Positions 18,182-28,193 are shown, counted from the first letter of the stretch. The stretch: DNA of 64,000 nt from Lentibacillus amyloliquefaciens (GCF_001307805.1 NZ_CP013862.1:1364001-1428000); one strand, 5' to 3'. Notes: generated from the sequence alone by a model not told the origin. Program-made: numbers and translations.

Positions 18182-19456
18182 TTAATCAGTAAATCGTACG
18201 AGGAAGTATTTTTTCTTACCGCGTCTGATAACCGTAAATTTTCCATCAAGACGGTCAGTTTCATCTACAATATATTGCAGATCCTGCTGACGCTCACCAT
18301 TGATATAAATGGCGCCATTTTGAATATCTTCTCTTGCCTGACGTTTTGAAGAGGAGATTGATGCATTAACTAGTAAGTCAATCAGCCCAACATTTTCTTT
18401 CTTCACTTCACAAGTTGGCACGTCTTTAAAACCTTGCTCGATGTCACTGGCTGTCAGGTCTTTCAAACTGCCATTGAACAGAGACTCTGTTATTTTTTGC
18501 GCCTGCTCAAGAGCTTTCTGACTATGAACCATAACCGTCATTTCTTCAGCCAGCCGTTTTTGCGGCAAACGTTTTTCAGGATGATTTTCAAGCTCTGACT
18601 GCAGCTTAGTCAATTCCTCTTCCTCAAGGAATGTAAAATAGCGCAGGAACTTCATGACATCACGGTCATCGGCATTAATCCAGAACTGGTAAAATTCGTA
18701 AGGTGTCGTTTTCTCCGGATCAAGCCAAATCGCACCCCCCGCTGTTTTACCGAATTTACTGCCGTCAGCTTTTGTAATCAATGGCATCGTGAGTCCAAAC
18801 ACATTTATTTCTTCGTCCTCATTCTCGCGGGACCGGCGAATCAGCTCCATACCGGCGGTAATATTCCCCCATTGATCACTGCCGCCAATTTGCAGTGTAC
18901 AGTTTTCCTGCTCGTATAATTTCATATAATCGAGCGACTGCAATATCATGTAACTGAATTCGGTATACGAAATCCCTTGTTCAATCCGTGCTGACACCGA
19001 TTCTTTCCCGAGCATATAGTTGATGCCGAAATGTTTGCCCGCATCACGCAAAAAATCAATAACCGTCATTTGCCCAAGCCAGTCATGGTTATTCCGGGCA
19101 ACTGCCGCATTGGTACCTTTATCAAAATTAAGCAGCCTTGCCAATTGTTCTTTAATACGTTCGCTGTATCCGTGAACGACAGAAGCATCGTTCAGTGAGC
19201 GTTCAGCTGACCGCCCGCTCGGGTCACCTATCATGCCGGTACCCCCGCCGATTAACGCAATTGGTTTATGACCTGCCTTTTGAAACCGCTTGAGCATGAT
19301 GATCGGCAAGAGATGGCCGATATGCAAGCTGTCTCCGGTTGGATCAAAACCGCAATATAATGTCACCTGATTTTCATTCAAGTGTTTCTGCAGAGTTTCC
19401 CTGTCAGTTGTTTGTTGAATCAAACCTCTTCTTTCCAAATCCTGTAAAATAGTCAT
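18182..19456 (-). CDS. tyrS: Tyrosyl-tRNA synthetase
   Basis: Class I TyrRS, 424 residues, charging tRNA-Tyr. The HIGH motif appears as HIGHL and the KMSKS loop as KFGKT, the TyrS form; a C-terminal S4-like RNA-binding domain covers the last 65 residues. The ATG at 19456 has GGAGTGGATGTGAC before it; the longer open frame would run into the T-box terminator and is rejected. Expression is controlled by the tyrosine T-box leader upstream. Confidence 0.96.
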   Translation of the reverse strand: MTILQDLERRGLIQQTTDRETLQKHLNENQVTLYCGFDPTGDSLHIGHLLPIIMLKRFQKAGHKPIALIGGGTGMIGDPSGRSAERSLNDASVVHGYSERIKEQLARLLNFDKGTNAAVARNNHDWLGQMTVIDFLRDAGKHFGINYMLGKESVSARIEQGISYTEFSYMILQSLDYMKLYEQENCTLQIGGSDQWGNITAGMELIRRSRENEDEEINVFGLTMPLITKADGSKFGKTAGGAIWLDPEKTTPYEFYQFWINADDRDVMKFLRYFTFLEEEELTKLQSELENHPEKRLPQKRLAEEMTVMVHSQKALEQAQKITESLFNGSLKDLTASDIEQGFKDVPTCEVKKENVGLIDLLVNASISSSKRQAREDIQNGAIYINGERQQDLQYIVDETDRLDGKFTVIRRGKKKYFLVRFTD

Positions 19457-19484
19457 GTCACATCCACTCCATTTCAAAATAATA

Positions 19485-19745
19485 AAAAACCCGCCCTTAA
19501 AAAAATAAGGGACGAGTTTCCACTCGCGGTACCACCCTTGTTGCATAATAAAAATGCCACTTGGGATTGTTAACGGTAATGCCACCGTCTTTTAAGGGAA
19601 ATATGCGCCTTAAAAGATGCTCCGGACTGTAATTCGCCTGCAAATAGTTACTGACTTTCACCTGCCGTCAGCTCTCTTGAAAAGGGATTTGCAAAACTAC
19701 TTCGGGTCCTTCTACGCTCAACGTATGAGATTATTATCTATTGTT
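19485..19745 (-). ncRNA. T-box riboswitch leader of tyrS
   Basis: The T-box sequence AGGGTGGTACCGCG is on the minus strand at 19525-19538 and is followed by a terminator stem (19488-19518) with a TTTTTT run. A TAC codon at 19631-19629 in GCGAATTACAGTCC is the likely tyrosine specifier. Uncharged tRNA-Tyr would pair with both and stabilise the antiterminator. Confidence 0.92.
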
Positions 19746-19790
19746 ACCATAAATGTAACAAAATTGCAATATACAAACAAAAGAATTTAA

Positions 19791-19819
19791 TTCAACAGAT
19801 TTTACTGCTGTGCTATAAT
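19791..19819 (+). promoter_or_regulatory. Promoter of the class A PBP gene
   Basis: TTCAAC (19791-19796), 17-bp spacer, TATAAT (19814-19819) with an extended TGC. It lies 28 bp before the GTG start. Confidence 0.75.
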
Positions 19820-19847
19820 AGATTTGATTCAGGGGAGGTTTTTTAAA

Positions 19848-22800
19848 GTGGATTTTAAGCAATTATTCCAAAAGTATACACATAAAGTGAAGTCACTTTG
19901 GACTAACCTCAAATCACATCATTATACCGAAAAAGCAAAATCAATCTGGTCAACAGGAAAAATTCAAAAGTCATCACGCATCAGTTATGACGTCATTTGG
20001 AGTGTTCTTTTGTTTTTCGTGGTTATTGCTGTGATTGGAGGTATTTTTGCCGGTGGTGTCGGTGCCGGTTATTTTGCATCGCTTGTGAAAGATGAGCCGG
20101 TGCGAAACTATGAAAGTATGGAAACCGACATTTACAATTATGAAGAAACATCATCACTTTATTTTGCAGGCGAGAAATATATTGGTGATATCCGTTCTGA
20201 TATATACCGTGAAGAAGTTTCACTGGATAATGTTTCAGATGTCTTAAAAGATGCCGTTATTGCAACAGAAGATGAATATTTTAACAAACATGAAGGAATT
20301 GTGCCAAAAGCCATCGTCCGTGCGATGGTTCAGCAAGTAACAAATTCCTCTACACAATCCGGGGGAAGCACTCTGACGCAACAGCTTGTTAAAAACCAAA
20401 TCTTGACAAATGAAGTGTCATTTGAACGAAAAGCGAAAGAAATATTGATTGCCCTTCGTCTTGAGCGATTTTTTGAAAAAGATGAAATTCTGGAAGCCTA
20501 CTTAAATATTGTCCCTTACGGCCGTGATGCATCCGGGGGAAATATTGCGGGTATCCAGACAGCCGCCCAGGGCATCTTTGGAATCGATGCTTCAGAAGCT
20601 AACCTTGCTCAGGCAGCATACTTGGCAGGTTTGCCGCAGAGCCCTTCAGCTTATACGCCTTTTAAAAACAGCGGTGGACTGAAAAGTCAGGAAGGCCTTA
20701 AGCCGGGCATTAACCGGATGCATTCTGTTCTAAACAGGATGTATGAATCTGATTATATTTCCAAAGAAGAATACGACAAAGCAATGGCATATGACATCAC
20801 AGCTGATTTTGCTGAAGAGTCACAATCACCGATGGATAAATACCCGTACTTAACGTTTGAAACTGAAGATCGGGCAAGTGACATCATTATGAAACACTTG
20901 GCTGAAGAAGACGGCTATTCCATGGAAGATTTAAACAATGATGACGGGCTGAAAGAAGAGTACAGCATGTTGGCTGACCGTGCTTTACGCCAAAACGGTT
21001 ATCAAATTCATACAACCATTGACAAAGAAACACATGATGCATTTAAGGAAACCGCGCAAAACTATGAATATTATGGACCTGACCGGACGGGATATGCAGA
21101 AGACCCCGAAACAGGTGAACAAGTCGAGGTCACACAGCCTGTCCAAACAGGCGGAATTCTGATTGAAAACTCGAGCGGACGTATCATCAGTTTTGTCGGC
21201 GGGCGGAATTACAATCAAGATAACCAGTTTAATTATGCCACCCAGGCCGAGCGTTCGAACGGCAGTACAATGAAACCTATTCTGTCCTATGCACCTGCCT
21301 TTGAAAAAGGTGTTATACAGCCTGGAACGCCGATAGCAGATATCCCTAAAACCTTCGCCGGTGGTTACACTCCCGGAAACTATGGCAGCGGGTATCATGG
21401 GATTGTTCCGGCCAGAAAGGCTCTTTACAACTCGTACAATATCCCGGCAGTAGATGTATATAGCCGGTTTTATCAGCAAGATGCCGTGAGTGAATTTCTT
21501 GAACCCATGGGTATTACATCTATCGGGGACAAAGAATATGCCAATCTCTCCCTGGCATTAGGCGCCACGAGTACTGGTGTTACGGTCGAAGAAAACGTAA
21601 ATGCATTCTCGACACTCGGCAACAACGGAAAATTTGCTGACGGTTATATGATTGAAAAAATCACCGACCAGGATGGCAATGTCATATATGAACACAAACC
21701 CGATCCTGTCAATGTTTTTTCACCGGAAACATCTTACCTGACACTGGATATCATGCGCGATGTGATTGATCAGGGAACAGGTGCCTATGTGAACTCACAG
21801 ATTAAACACAGTGGTGTCGACTGGGCAGGCAAAACAGGTACCTCGCAAAAATATAAGGATGCCTGGTTTGTTGGTGTGAATCCAAATGTTTCAATGGGTG
21901 TTTGGCTTGGCTATGAGGAAGGGAAAAGTATTCGATGTCCATCGTGCTCTTTAAGTTACAGTCAGCGTACTCAGAAACTATGGGCAGAACTAATCAACGC
22001 CGCGTCAGACATTAATCCGGATCTGGTCGCGCCTGATAAAAACTTCGAACGCCCTGACGGCATCGTATCACGAAGCTACTGTGCCATTTCCGGAATGCTG
22101 CCATCAGACCTTTGTAAAGAAGCAGGATTAGTTCAGACTGATCTGTTTAATGCCAAATATGTTCCAACTGAAGTAGATGACAGCCTTATCAGCGGCGGTT
22201 CTTATGTCACGGTCGATGGCAAATCCGTACAAGCGGGCAGTAAGACACCGCAAGAGTTCGTTGAAGGTGATGGATTGACCTTTAATCCGGAATTCCTTGA
22301 ACGAAAGGGATATGACCAACTCAGCGATCTCTCCATGCTCTTCCCGCGCACCAACCGCGGTGCTTGGGAAAATATTGGGCTGCCGCAATCAGACATCAGC
22401 AGCAGTTCGATAGAAGACGACGGTGAAAACCCTGCCGCACCGGGGGATGTCTCTTCATCCGGCAATACGCTCTCTTGGAGCAGTTCAGGCAGCAATGACA
22501 CTGTAGGTTATCGCATTTACAGTGCCGGCAGTACGGATGGTTCGTTCAGCCGTGTCGGCAGCACAACAGGGACAAGTTTTACAGCACCCAACAATAATGC
22601 CGTTTATCATGTCAAAACAGTTGATTATTTTGGTCTGGAATCGTCAGCATCTAATGTAGTCGAAGTCGGAAATGCATCCGGATCTGAGGATAATTCCGAG
22701 GAAGATAACGATGATTCCGGCGGAGATTCCGGATCTGAGGATAACTCGGAGTCAAATAATGATAATGGCAATTCTGAGGAAAACAACAATAATAACAACA

Positions 22801-23009
22801 ATGAAGAAGATAATGAAAATGGCGGATCCGGTAGTGATGATACCGATAGTGATTCCAACAGCGATGGATCCACTGAAGACGACAACGGAAACGGCAGCAG
22901 CGAATCCGGTGGCGGTGGCGGCGGATCCGGCGACGGTGATTCCGAAGGCGATAATGACGGTTCCAACAATAGTGAAGCCGGTGACAATAGCTCCGACAGC
23001 AATAATTAG
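19848..23009 (+). CDS. Class A penicillin-binding protein (PBP1A type) with FN3 domain and acidic tail
   Basis: Bifunctional cell-wall synthase, 1053 residues, beginning at GTG 19848 after GGGGAGG. Order: cytoplasmic basic segment, one membrane helix (about 50-76), glycosyltransferase domain (catalytic Glu in ATEDEYF; STQSGGSTLTQQLVKN), transpeptidase domain with STMK, SYN and KTGTS motifs, a fibronectin-III-like domain (about 865-945) and a tail of about 105 residues made almost only of D, E, S, N and G. The tail is outside the membrane and would carry a large negative charge. It occupies the place between tyrS and acuA where B. subtilis has acsA. Confidence 0.95.
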   Translation: MDFKQLFQKYTHKVKSLWTNLKSHHYTEKAKSIWSTGKIQKSSRISYDVIWSVLLFFVVIAVIGGIFAGGVGAGYFASLVKDEPVRNYESMETDIYNYEETSSLYFAGEKYIGDIRSDIYREEVSLDNVSDVLKDAVIATEDEYFNKHEGIVPKAIVRAMVQQVTNSSTQSGGSTLTQQLVKNQILTNEVSFERKAKEILIALRLERFFEKDEILEAYLNIVPYGRDASGGNIAGIQTAAQGIFGIDASEANLAQAAYLAGLPQSPSAYTPFKNSGGLKSQEGLKPGINRMHSVLNRMYESDYISKEEYDKAMAYDITADFAEESQSPMDKYPYLTFETEDRASDIIMKHLAEEDGYSMEDLNNDDGLKEEYSMLADRALRQNGYQIHTTIDKETHDAFKETAQNYEYYGPDRTGYAEDPETGEQVEVTQPVQTGGILIENSSGRIISFVGGRNYNQDNQFNYATQAERSNGSTMKPILSYAPAFEKGVIQPGTPIADIPKTFAGGYTPGNYGSGYHGIVPARKALYNSYNIPAVDVYSRFYQQDAVSEFLEPMGITSIGDKEYANLSLALGATSTGVTVEENVNAFSTLGNNGKFADGYMIEKITDQDGNVIYEHKPDPVNVFSPETSYLTLDIMRDVIDQGTGAYVNSQIKHSGVDWAGKTGTSQKYKDAWFVGVNPNVSMGVWLGYEEGKSIRCPSCSLSYSQRTQKLWAELINAASDINPDLVAPDKNFERPDGIVSRSYCAISGMLPSDLCKEAGLVQTDLFNAKYVPTEVDDSLISGGSYVTVDGKSVQAGSKTPQEFVEGDGLTFNPEFLERKGYDQLSDLSMLFPRTNRGAWENIGLPQSDISSSSIEDDGENPAAPGDVSSSGNTLSWSSSGSNDTVGYRIYSAGSTDGSFSRVGSTTGTSFTAPNNNAVYHVKTVDYFGLESSASNVVEVGNASGSEDNSEEDNDDSGGDSGSEDNSESNNDNGNSEENNNNNNNEEDNENGGSGSDDTDSDSNSDGSTEDDNGNGSSESGGGGGGSGDGDSEGDNDGSNNSEAGDNSSDSNN

Positions 23010-23023
23010 ATGAAGATTAATTT

Positions 23024-23051
23024 AAAGGGGGATACTTGTCCCCCTTTTTTT
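23024..23051 (+). terminator. Terminator of the PBP gene
   Basis: AAAGGGGGA / TCCCCCTTT stem followed by a run of Ts. Confidence 0.9.
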
Positions 23052-23155
23052 ATAAATTTCTATTCTATTTTCCATTACCTACTAAAAATCTATCCCAAAG
23101 TCCTGTATAATGACTAATGAAACCGCTATTATTTATCATCAACAAGGATGGTGAA

Positions 23156-23812
23156 ATGATGGACCACACAAAAACATATTATTCAGAAACACGTGATACA
23201 CCAAATGATTCAATTATAATCGAAGGCCCGCTTCCCTCTTCAGAGCTGAAAAAATACTATTTCCATGAACATTTAACAGCATTCCGTCCTGCACCCAAAC
23301 AATTTGAAGCAATTCTCAGTATTGCGGATTTCACAGAGGGCAGGATCATTGTGGCACGAACAGAAGACACCATAGTCGGATATGTGACTTATTTACATCC
23401 GGATCCGCTCGAGCGGTGGTCAAAATTCAACATGGAAGATCTGATAGAACTCGGAGCAGTTGAAGTTATTCCCGCCTATCGCGGCGCTAAAATTGCCTCA
23501 GGACTTCTGGAACTATCTATGATGGATGACTATATGGAAAACTATATTGTCATTTCCACTGAATATTATTGGCATTGGGACCTGGATGAAACCCGCTTAA
23601 GTGTATGGGATTACCGGAAAGTAATGGAAAAAATGATGGCTGCAGGCGGCCTTTTACCTGCACCAACTGACGACCCTGAAATTATCTCACATCCGGCTAA
23701 TTGTCTGATGGTCCGAATCGGCAAAAATGTACCTGAAGAATCGATTGAACGTTTCGATAAACTACGCTTTTTGCAGCGGCATCAACACCGCAATATGAGG
23801 GAGGGAATATAA
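23156..23812 (+). CDS. acuA: Protein acetyltransferase AcuA (GNAT)
   Basis: A GNAT-fold acetyltransferase, 218 residues, which in B. subtilis acetylates and inactivates acetyl-CoA synthetase AcsA. The acetyl-CoA-binding region is visible as VIPAYRGAKIASGLLE. AAGGA seven bases before the ATG at 23156 selects this start; the earlier in-frame ATG at 23117 lies close to a TATAAT (23106-23111) and lacks a site. Its TAA overlaps the acuB ATG by one base, so acuABC are translationally coupled. Confidence 0.92.
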   Translation: MMDHTKTYYSETRDTPNDSIIIEGPLPSSELKKYYFHEHLTAFRPAPKQFEAILSIADFTEGRIIVARTEDTIVGYVTYLHPDPLERWSKFNMEDLIELGAVEVIPAYRGAKIASGLLELSMMDDYMENYIVISTEYYWHWDLDETRLSVWDYRKVMEKMMAAGGLLPAPTDDPEIISHPANCLMVRIGKNVPEESIERFDKLRFLQRHQHRNMREGI

Positions 23813-24462
23813 TGCTTGTAGAGGAAATTATGAAAACAGATGTACTGACACTCCCGCCAACAGCCTCTGTAGCTGAAGGCCTGCAGTTGCTTCGGGATAA
23901 CCGTATCCGTCACATACCGATAGTCGATAACAAAAGTCAGGTCATCGGAATTGTATCAGACCGGGACGTCCGTGATGCATCACCATCTGTATTTGATCAA
24001 TTCACAGATCATAGGGCGTTAAACAATGAGATTCAATCAATTATGAGCCACCCGGTTGTAACAGTCCACCCAATGGATTTTGTTGAAGAAATAGCACGTG
24101 TTTTCTACGATGAAGAATTTGCCTGCTTGCCGGTCATCAGTGAAAACAAATTAATTGGCGTCATTACAGAAAAAGATATGCTCTATACACTGATTCAGCT
24201 TACCGGCACAAATGTTCAAAGCTCGCAGATTGAAATTAAAGTCCCTCACAGGCCAGGGAGTCTGCCGAAAGTGGCATCCATTTTCGGGGAAAGAAACACA
24301 AACATTACGTCTATTCTGATGTATCCTTATAATGATGATCCGAACTACAGAATTCTTGTTTTCCGCGTCCAAACAATGAATCCTCTCCCTTTAATACAGG
24401 ATTTACGTGATGCCGGCTACGAGCTGATGTGGCCAAATAATATTGCGGAGCCAAGACCATGA
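23812..24462 (+). CDS. acuB: AcuB, CBS-pair and ACT domain protein
   Basis: A 216-residue regulatory protein: two CBS motifs (about 1-60 and 75-130, with HIPIVDNKSQVIGIVSDRDV and LPVISENKLIGVITEKDM) and a C-terminal ACT-like domain (about 140-210). CBS pairs bind adenine nucleotides. In B. subtilis it belongs to the acetoin/acetate utilisation operon and its precise job is unknown. It is coupled to acuA by TAATG and to acuC by ATGA. Confidence 0.93.
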   Translation: MLVEEIMKTDVLTLPPTASVAEGLQLLRDNRIRHIPIVDNKSQVIGIVSDRDVRDASPSVFDQFTDHRALNNEIQSIMSHPVVTVHPMDFVEEIARVFYDEEFACLPVISENKLIGVITEKDMLYTLIQLTGTNVQSSQIEIKVPHRPGSLPKVASIFGERNTNITSILMYPYNDDPNYRILVFRVQTMNPLPLIQDLRDAGYELMWPNNIAEPRP

Positions 24463-25628
24463 CATGTCATGCCGCTTTTATTTATTCAAATGAGTTCCTG
24501 AACTATCATTTCCATTCGGATCATCCATTTAATCAGAAACGTGTCATGCTATCGAAGGACTTGCTGGAAAAACAAAATTTGCTGTCCGAGGATGATATAA
24601 GAGCCCATCGAACTGCTACTGATGAGGAACTTGCCCTTTTTCATGATAAAGCATATATCAATACGGTAAAGCAAGCGGGGATAAGCAATTTAACCGCTGA
24701 CGAATCCGCGGAATATGGCATCGGAACAGAGGATACACCAATATTTTCAAATATGCACAAAGCATCATCCGCGCTTGTAGGCGGGACACTGTCAGCAGTA
24801 GATGCTGTATTAAAAGGAGAAGCTGAACATGCCGTGAATCTTGGCGGCGGTCTACACCATGGCTTCAAACGAAAAGCGAGCGGTTTTTGCATTTACAATG
24901 ACGGAGCAATCGCTATCAAATACATACGAAAACACTATGACTTAAAAGTACTGTATGTTGATACAGATGCTCACCATGGTGATGGCGTTCAATGGGCTTT
25001 TTATGATGATCCCAACGTATGCACCTTGTCCATCCATGAAACAGGCCGGTATCTTTTCCCGGGTACAGGGCATATCAATGAACGGGGCATTAAGGAAGGA
25101 CACGGCTATTCATTTAATTTGCCGATTGATGCATTTACTGAAGATGAATCATTTATCCAAGTTTATGAAACGGCCTTCAGGGAAATCACTGACTTTTTTC
25201 AGCCTGATGTTATTTTGACACAAAATGGCGCTGATGCTCATGTGAATGATCCGCTGACTCACTTATGCACAACAATGGAAAGCTTTGAGCGGATTCCCCT
25301 GCTTGCGCATGAATTGGCGCACCAATATTGCAATGGTCGCTGGATAGCTCTTGGCGGTGGCGGTTATGATATGTGGCGTGTCGTTCCACGCGCATGGGCA
25401 CAAATATGGAGTGTGATGAAGACAGGTGACATTCAAAGGGGCCCGCTTCCACCTGACTGGGGGAGTGAGTGGCAATCCGAATCACCTGTCACACTGCCGA
25501 AAGTTTGGCAAGATGATAAAAAGATTGTGCCGAATATACCTCGGAAAGCTGATATAACAGAAAAAAATGAGAGAGTACTGCAAAGCTCTCTCAAGTATGC
25601 CAAAAATAAACTCAATGGCACGCGATAA
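24459..25628 (+). CDS. acuC: AcuC protein deacetylase (class I HDAC fold)
   Basis: A zinc-dependent deacetylase of 389 residues. HDAC signatures are present: GGGLHHGF, SGFCIYNDGAIAI, DTDAHHGDGVQ (zinc ligands Asp and His), NGADAH (third ligand) and the C-terminal GGGGYD. In B. subtilis AcuC removes the acetyl group placed on AcsA by AcuA, reactivating it. The ATG overlaps the acuB stop (ATGA). acsA itself is not in this window, so the target gene must lie elsewhere. Confidence 0.94.
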   Translation: MTCHAAFIYSNEFLNYHFHSDHPFNQKRVMLSKDLLEKQNLLSEDDIRAHRTATDEELALFHDKAYINTVKQAGISNLTADESAEYGIGTEDTPIFSNMHKASSALVGGTLSAVDAVLKGEAEHAVNLGGGLHHGFKRKASGFCIYNDGAIAIKYIRKHYDLKVLYVDTDAHHGDGVQWAFYDDPNVCTLSIHETGRYLFPGTGHINERGIKEGHGYSFNLPIDAFTEDESFIQVYETAFREITDFFQPDVILTQNGADAHVNDPLTHLCTTMESFERIPLLAHELAHQYCNGRWIALGGGGYDMWRVVPRAWAQIWSVMKTGDIQRGPLPPDWGSEWQSESPVTLPKVWQDDKKIVPNIPRKADITEKNERVLQSSLKYAKNKLNGTR

Positions 25629-25631
25629 TTT

Positions 25632-25660
25632 AAAGGGAGATGCACCAGGCATCTCCCTTT
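25632..25660 (+). terminator. Terminator of acuABC
   Basis: Perfect 12-bp stem AAAGGGAGATGC / GCATCTCCCTTT followed by ATTCTTC. Confidence 0.88.
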
Positions 25661-25704
25661 ATTCTTCAGCTTCATTTTCGAGTATAACAATCTCAACTAT
25701 CAGC

Positions 25705-25828
25705 TTAATTTGTTCCGAGTTTAAAATTGATCAGCAATGATGCAGTCAACCCGCCTAAGACGACAAAGATTGAGGCTATATCCAAAAAAGAATTGAAACC
25801 TTGCGTACCGTCATTGGATCGGCATAAA
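25705..25828 (-). pseudogene. motP: Relic of motP (MotA-like flagellar stator subunit)
   Basis: Directly after the ccpA stop, the same frame reads about 40 codons ending at TAA 25705. The stretch GFNSFLDIASIFVVLGG followed by LTASLLINF matches the first periplasmic loop and second helix of MotP/MotA proteins (B. subtilis MotP has SFLDLTSFFIVTGG there, from memory). There is no start codon, no first helix and nothing downstream. In B. subtilis motP-motS lie exactly here, behind ccpA and facing acuC. This is therefore best read as the remnant of a deleted motPS pair. Confidence 0.72.
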
Positions 25829-25830
25829 TT

Positions 25831-26826
25831 TTATTTTGTTGAATCCCTTTCAACAATTCGATGAGGCAATACCACTTTTTTCTCTTCCACTTCTTCTTTA
25901 TTCATATATTTGGTCAATAAACGCATTGCGACTGCTCCGATATCATACATCGGCTGAACGATGGTTGACAGTGTCGGACGCACCATTGTTGCAAGTCTTG
26001 TATTGTCAAAGCCAAACACTTCGAGATCCTGTGGCACCTGATAGCCTTTGTCCTGCGCACCATGAATAACGCCAAGTGCCATCTCATCGGAAGATACAAA
26101 TACTGCATCAGGCTTGTCTTCCATTTGCAGAAGCTGATCACTGGCATCCAGTCCTGAATCGTACGAATAATCACCTGTGAGGATATAGTCATCATTCAGG
26201 CTCACATTTTTTTCTTTTAAAGCGCGTAAATAGCCATTATATTTTTGTTGATTGATAAGAGTATCATCCACTCCGGATATAAATGCAATTTTTTCATATT
26301 CTTTTCCAAGCAAATAAGATGTTGCTTCAAATGCTGCAGCTTCATAATCAATGTTTACCGATGGTATCGTGTTTGTTTCGTCCTGGGTTGCGGCTACTAC
26401 TACAGGGACTGATGCTGATTCAAACTGATTGGCATGATCCTCAGTGATATCGCCGCCCATAAACAATATACCGTCAACCTGCTTCTCAAGCATAGCATTA
26501 ATCAATTGCAGTTCTTTATCTTTATTCTGGTCCGAGTTACTTAAAATCATATTATATTTATACATGGTCGCGATATCTTCAATCCCTCTTGCCAGTTCAG
26601 CGAAAAAGATACTGGAAATATCCGGGATAATTGCTCCGACTGTCGTTGTCTTTTTGCTTGCCAACCCTCTTGCGACAGCGTTCGGACGGTATCCTAGCTC
26701 TTCAATCGTTCTTGAAACTTTTTTTCGTGTTACAGGTTTTACATTCGGGTTTCCATTGACGACGCGGGAAACCGTTGCCATTGAAACATTTGCTTCCCGC
26801 GCTACATCATATATTGTTACAGTCAT
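25831..26826 (-). CDS. ccpA: Catabolite control protein A
   Basis: LacI/GalR-family master regulator of carbon catabolism, 331 residues. N-terminal HTH ([20 protein letters not shown]), hinge helix ([13 protein letters not shown]) and periplasmic-binding-like core. With HPr-Ser46-P it binds cre sites to repress catabolic genes and activate ackA. GAGGAGGTAGTTAAAC precedes the ATG at 26826. It is separated from aroA by a terminator and has its own promoter with a cre-like palindrome. Confidence 0.97.
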   Translation of the reverse strand: MTVTIYDVAREANVSMATVSRVVNGNPNVKPVTRKKVSRTIEELGYRPNAVARGLASKKTTTVGAIIPDISSIFFAELARGIEDIATMYKYNMILSNSDQNKDKELQLINAMLEKQVDGILFMGGDITEDHANQFESASVPVVVAATQDETNTIPSVNIDYEAAAFEATSYLLGKEYEKIAFISGVDDTLINQQKYNGYLRALKEKNVSLNDDYILTGDYSYDSGLDASDQLLQMEDKPDAVFVSSDEMALGVIHGAQDKGYQVPQDLEVFGFDNTRLATMVRPTLSTIVQPMYDIGAVAMRLLTKYMNKEEVEEKKVVLPHRIVERDSTK

Positions 26827-26852
26827 GTTTAACTACCTCCTCAGTCGTTACC

Positions 26853-26862
26853 AAAACGTTTT
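26853..26862. promoter_or_regulatory. cre-like palindrome in the ccpA promoter region
   Basis: AGAAAACGTTTTGG on the minus strand contains the central palindrome AAAACGTTTT, matching the core of the cre consensus but not its last two bases. It would lie just downstream of the ccpA transcription start, suggesting roadblock autoregulation. Confidence 0.4.
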
Positions 26863-26872
26863 CTTTCTCATT

Positions 26873-26901
26873 ATCATACGCTAACACGGGAAAAAACACA
26901 A
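26873..26901 (-). promoter_or_regulatory. Promoter of ccpA
   Basis: Minus-strand TTGTGT (26901-26896), 17-bp spacer, TATGAT (26878-26873). Confidence 0.65.
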
Positions 26902-26907
26902 AAATTT

Positions 26908-26937
26908 AAAGGCTGACCTGTTAAATGGTCAACCTTT
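26908..26937 (-). terminator. Terminator of aroA
   Basis: AAAGGTTGACC / GGTCAGCCTTT stem (one wobble) followed by AAATTTTTG on the minus strand, between aroA and the ccpA promoter. Confidence 0.7.
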
Positions 26938-26978
26938 AAAAAACATTTTTTCATATACACAACTTCATACAGTGATAA

Positions 26979-28061
26979 TTATTTTTGCACTGCCGGGCGT
27001 GGTGCAAATTCGTCAAGTTCCTTCATGAAGTTATCAAATGTCGGTATATCCATTTGCTGAGCTGCATCTGACAAGGCGACTGCCGGATCAGGATGTACTT
27101 CAGCCATGATACCGTCAGCTCCAATAGCAACTGCCGCTTTAGCTGCAGGAAGAAGCAGATCTCTGCGTCCGGTGGAATGCGTAACATCAACCATTACAGG
27201 CAAATGCGTTTCCTGTTTCAAAATTGGCACTGAAGAAATATCCAATGTATTGCGCGTTGCTTTTTCATACGTACGGATGCCTCGTTCACACAATATGATA
27301 TCACCATTGCCGCGTGACATAATATATTCTGCTGCATTGACAAATTCTGAAATCGTGGCTGACATGCCTCGTTTCAAGAGAACCGGTTTATTCGTTTCAC
27401 CGACGGCCTTTAGAAGTTCAAAGTTTTGCATGTTGCGGGCGCCGATTTGAATAACATCGACATAGTCAAGCGCTTTTTCTACATGTTGCGGATTGACGAT
27501 TTCACTCACAACAGCCAGATCGTGTTGATCAGCAGCTTGTTTCAAAATCTCCAGCCCTTCTATACCAAGTCCCTGGAAATCATATGGTGACGACCTTGGC
27601 TTAAATGCACCGCCGCGCAACAATTTAATGCCATTTCGTTTCACTGACTCTGCCACTTGCTCTACCTGTTCATAGCTTTCGACTGAGCATGGGCCCATGA
27701 CATGCTGCACGCCGCCATTTCCAATTTCTTCACCTTTAATGTTAATGATTGTATCGTCCGGCTTCTTCTTTCTTGAAACAAGAAGCGCTTTACGGTGATC
27801 ATCTTCCTGCAACTCCAGACTTGCTTTGAAAATTTCTTTAAAAATATGTTCAATGGTCGAATTCTCAAATGGACCATCATTTTTTTCGGTCAGCTCATTA
27901 AGCATTTTTCGCTCTCTTACAGGGTCATAGCGGTTAATGCTTTGCTTCTCTTTAACTTCCCCGATTTTTTGGACCGTTTCAGCGCGCTGGTTTATCAATT
28001 TTAAAAGCTCATTATTGACACCGTCCAAATTTTCGCGCAATTGTTCTAATTCATTACTCAA
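26979..28061 (-). CDS. aroA: Bifunctional chorismate mutase / DAHP synthase
   Basis: 360 residues. The N-terminal chorismate mutase domain (about 1-90, [20 protein letters not shown]) is fused to a KDPG-type 3-deoxy-7-phosphoheptulonate synthase (about 100-350, [31 protein letters not shown]). This is the B. subtilis AroA(G) arrangement: the enzyme starts the shikimate pathway and the mutase domain gives chorismate/prephenate feedback control. AGGAGGGATCATA places the start at TTG 28061; the earlier in-frame ATG overlaps no binding site. Confidence 0.95.
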   Translation of the reverse strand: MSNELEQLRENLDGVNNELLKLINQRAETVQKIGEVKEKQSINRYDPVRERKMLNELTEKNDGPFENSTIEHIFKEIFKASLELQEDDHRKALLVSRKKKPDDTIINIKGEEIGNGGVQHVMGPCSVESYEQVEQVAESVKRNGIKLLRGGAFKPRSSPYDFQGLGIEGLEILKQAADQHDLAVVSEIVNPQHVEKALDYVDVIQIGARNMQNFELLKAVGETNKPVLLKRGMSATISEFVNAAEYIMSRGNGDIILCERGIRTYEKATRNTLDISSVPILKQETHLPVMVDVTHSTGRRDLLLPAAKAAVAIGADGIMAEVHPDPAVALSDAAQQMDIPTFDNFMKELDEFAPRPAVQK

Positions 28062-28193
28062 TATGATCCCTCCTGTTAGCATTCAATTAATTTTGAGAAT
28101 ATATTAGGCATTATTATACAGAAAAGTTTAACGTTTGTCACCCTCAAATTTGCAAATTTTAAAGAAGGGGCTCATTTCCCACGAATAAAGTCA

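Noticed and set aside
19457..19585. Longer TyrRS N-terminus
   Set aside because: The extension would be translated from the T-box antiterminator and terminator sequence.
22625..23002. A 125-codon open frame on the minus strand opposite the PBP tail
   Set aside because: It is made almost only of S, L, P and D because it mirrors the D/S/N-rich codons of the tail. No binding site and no protein-like composition.
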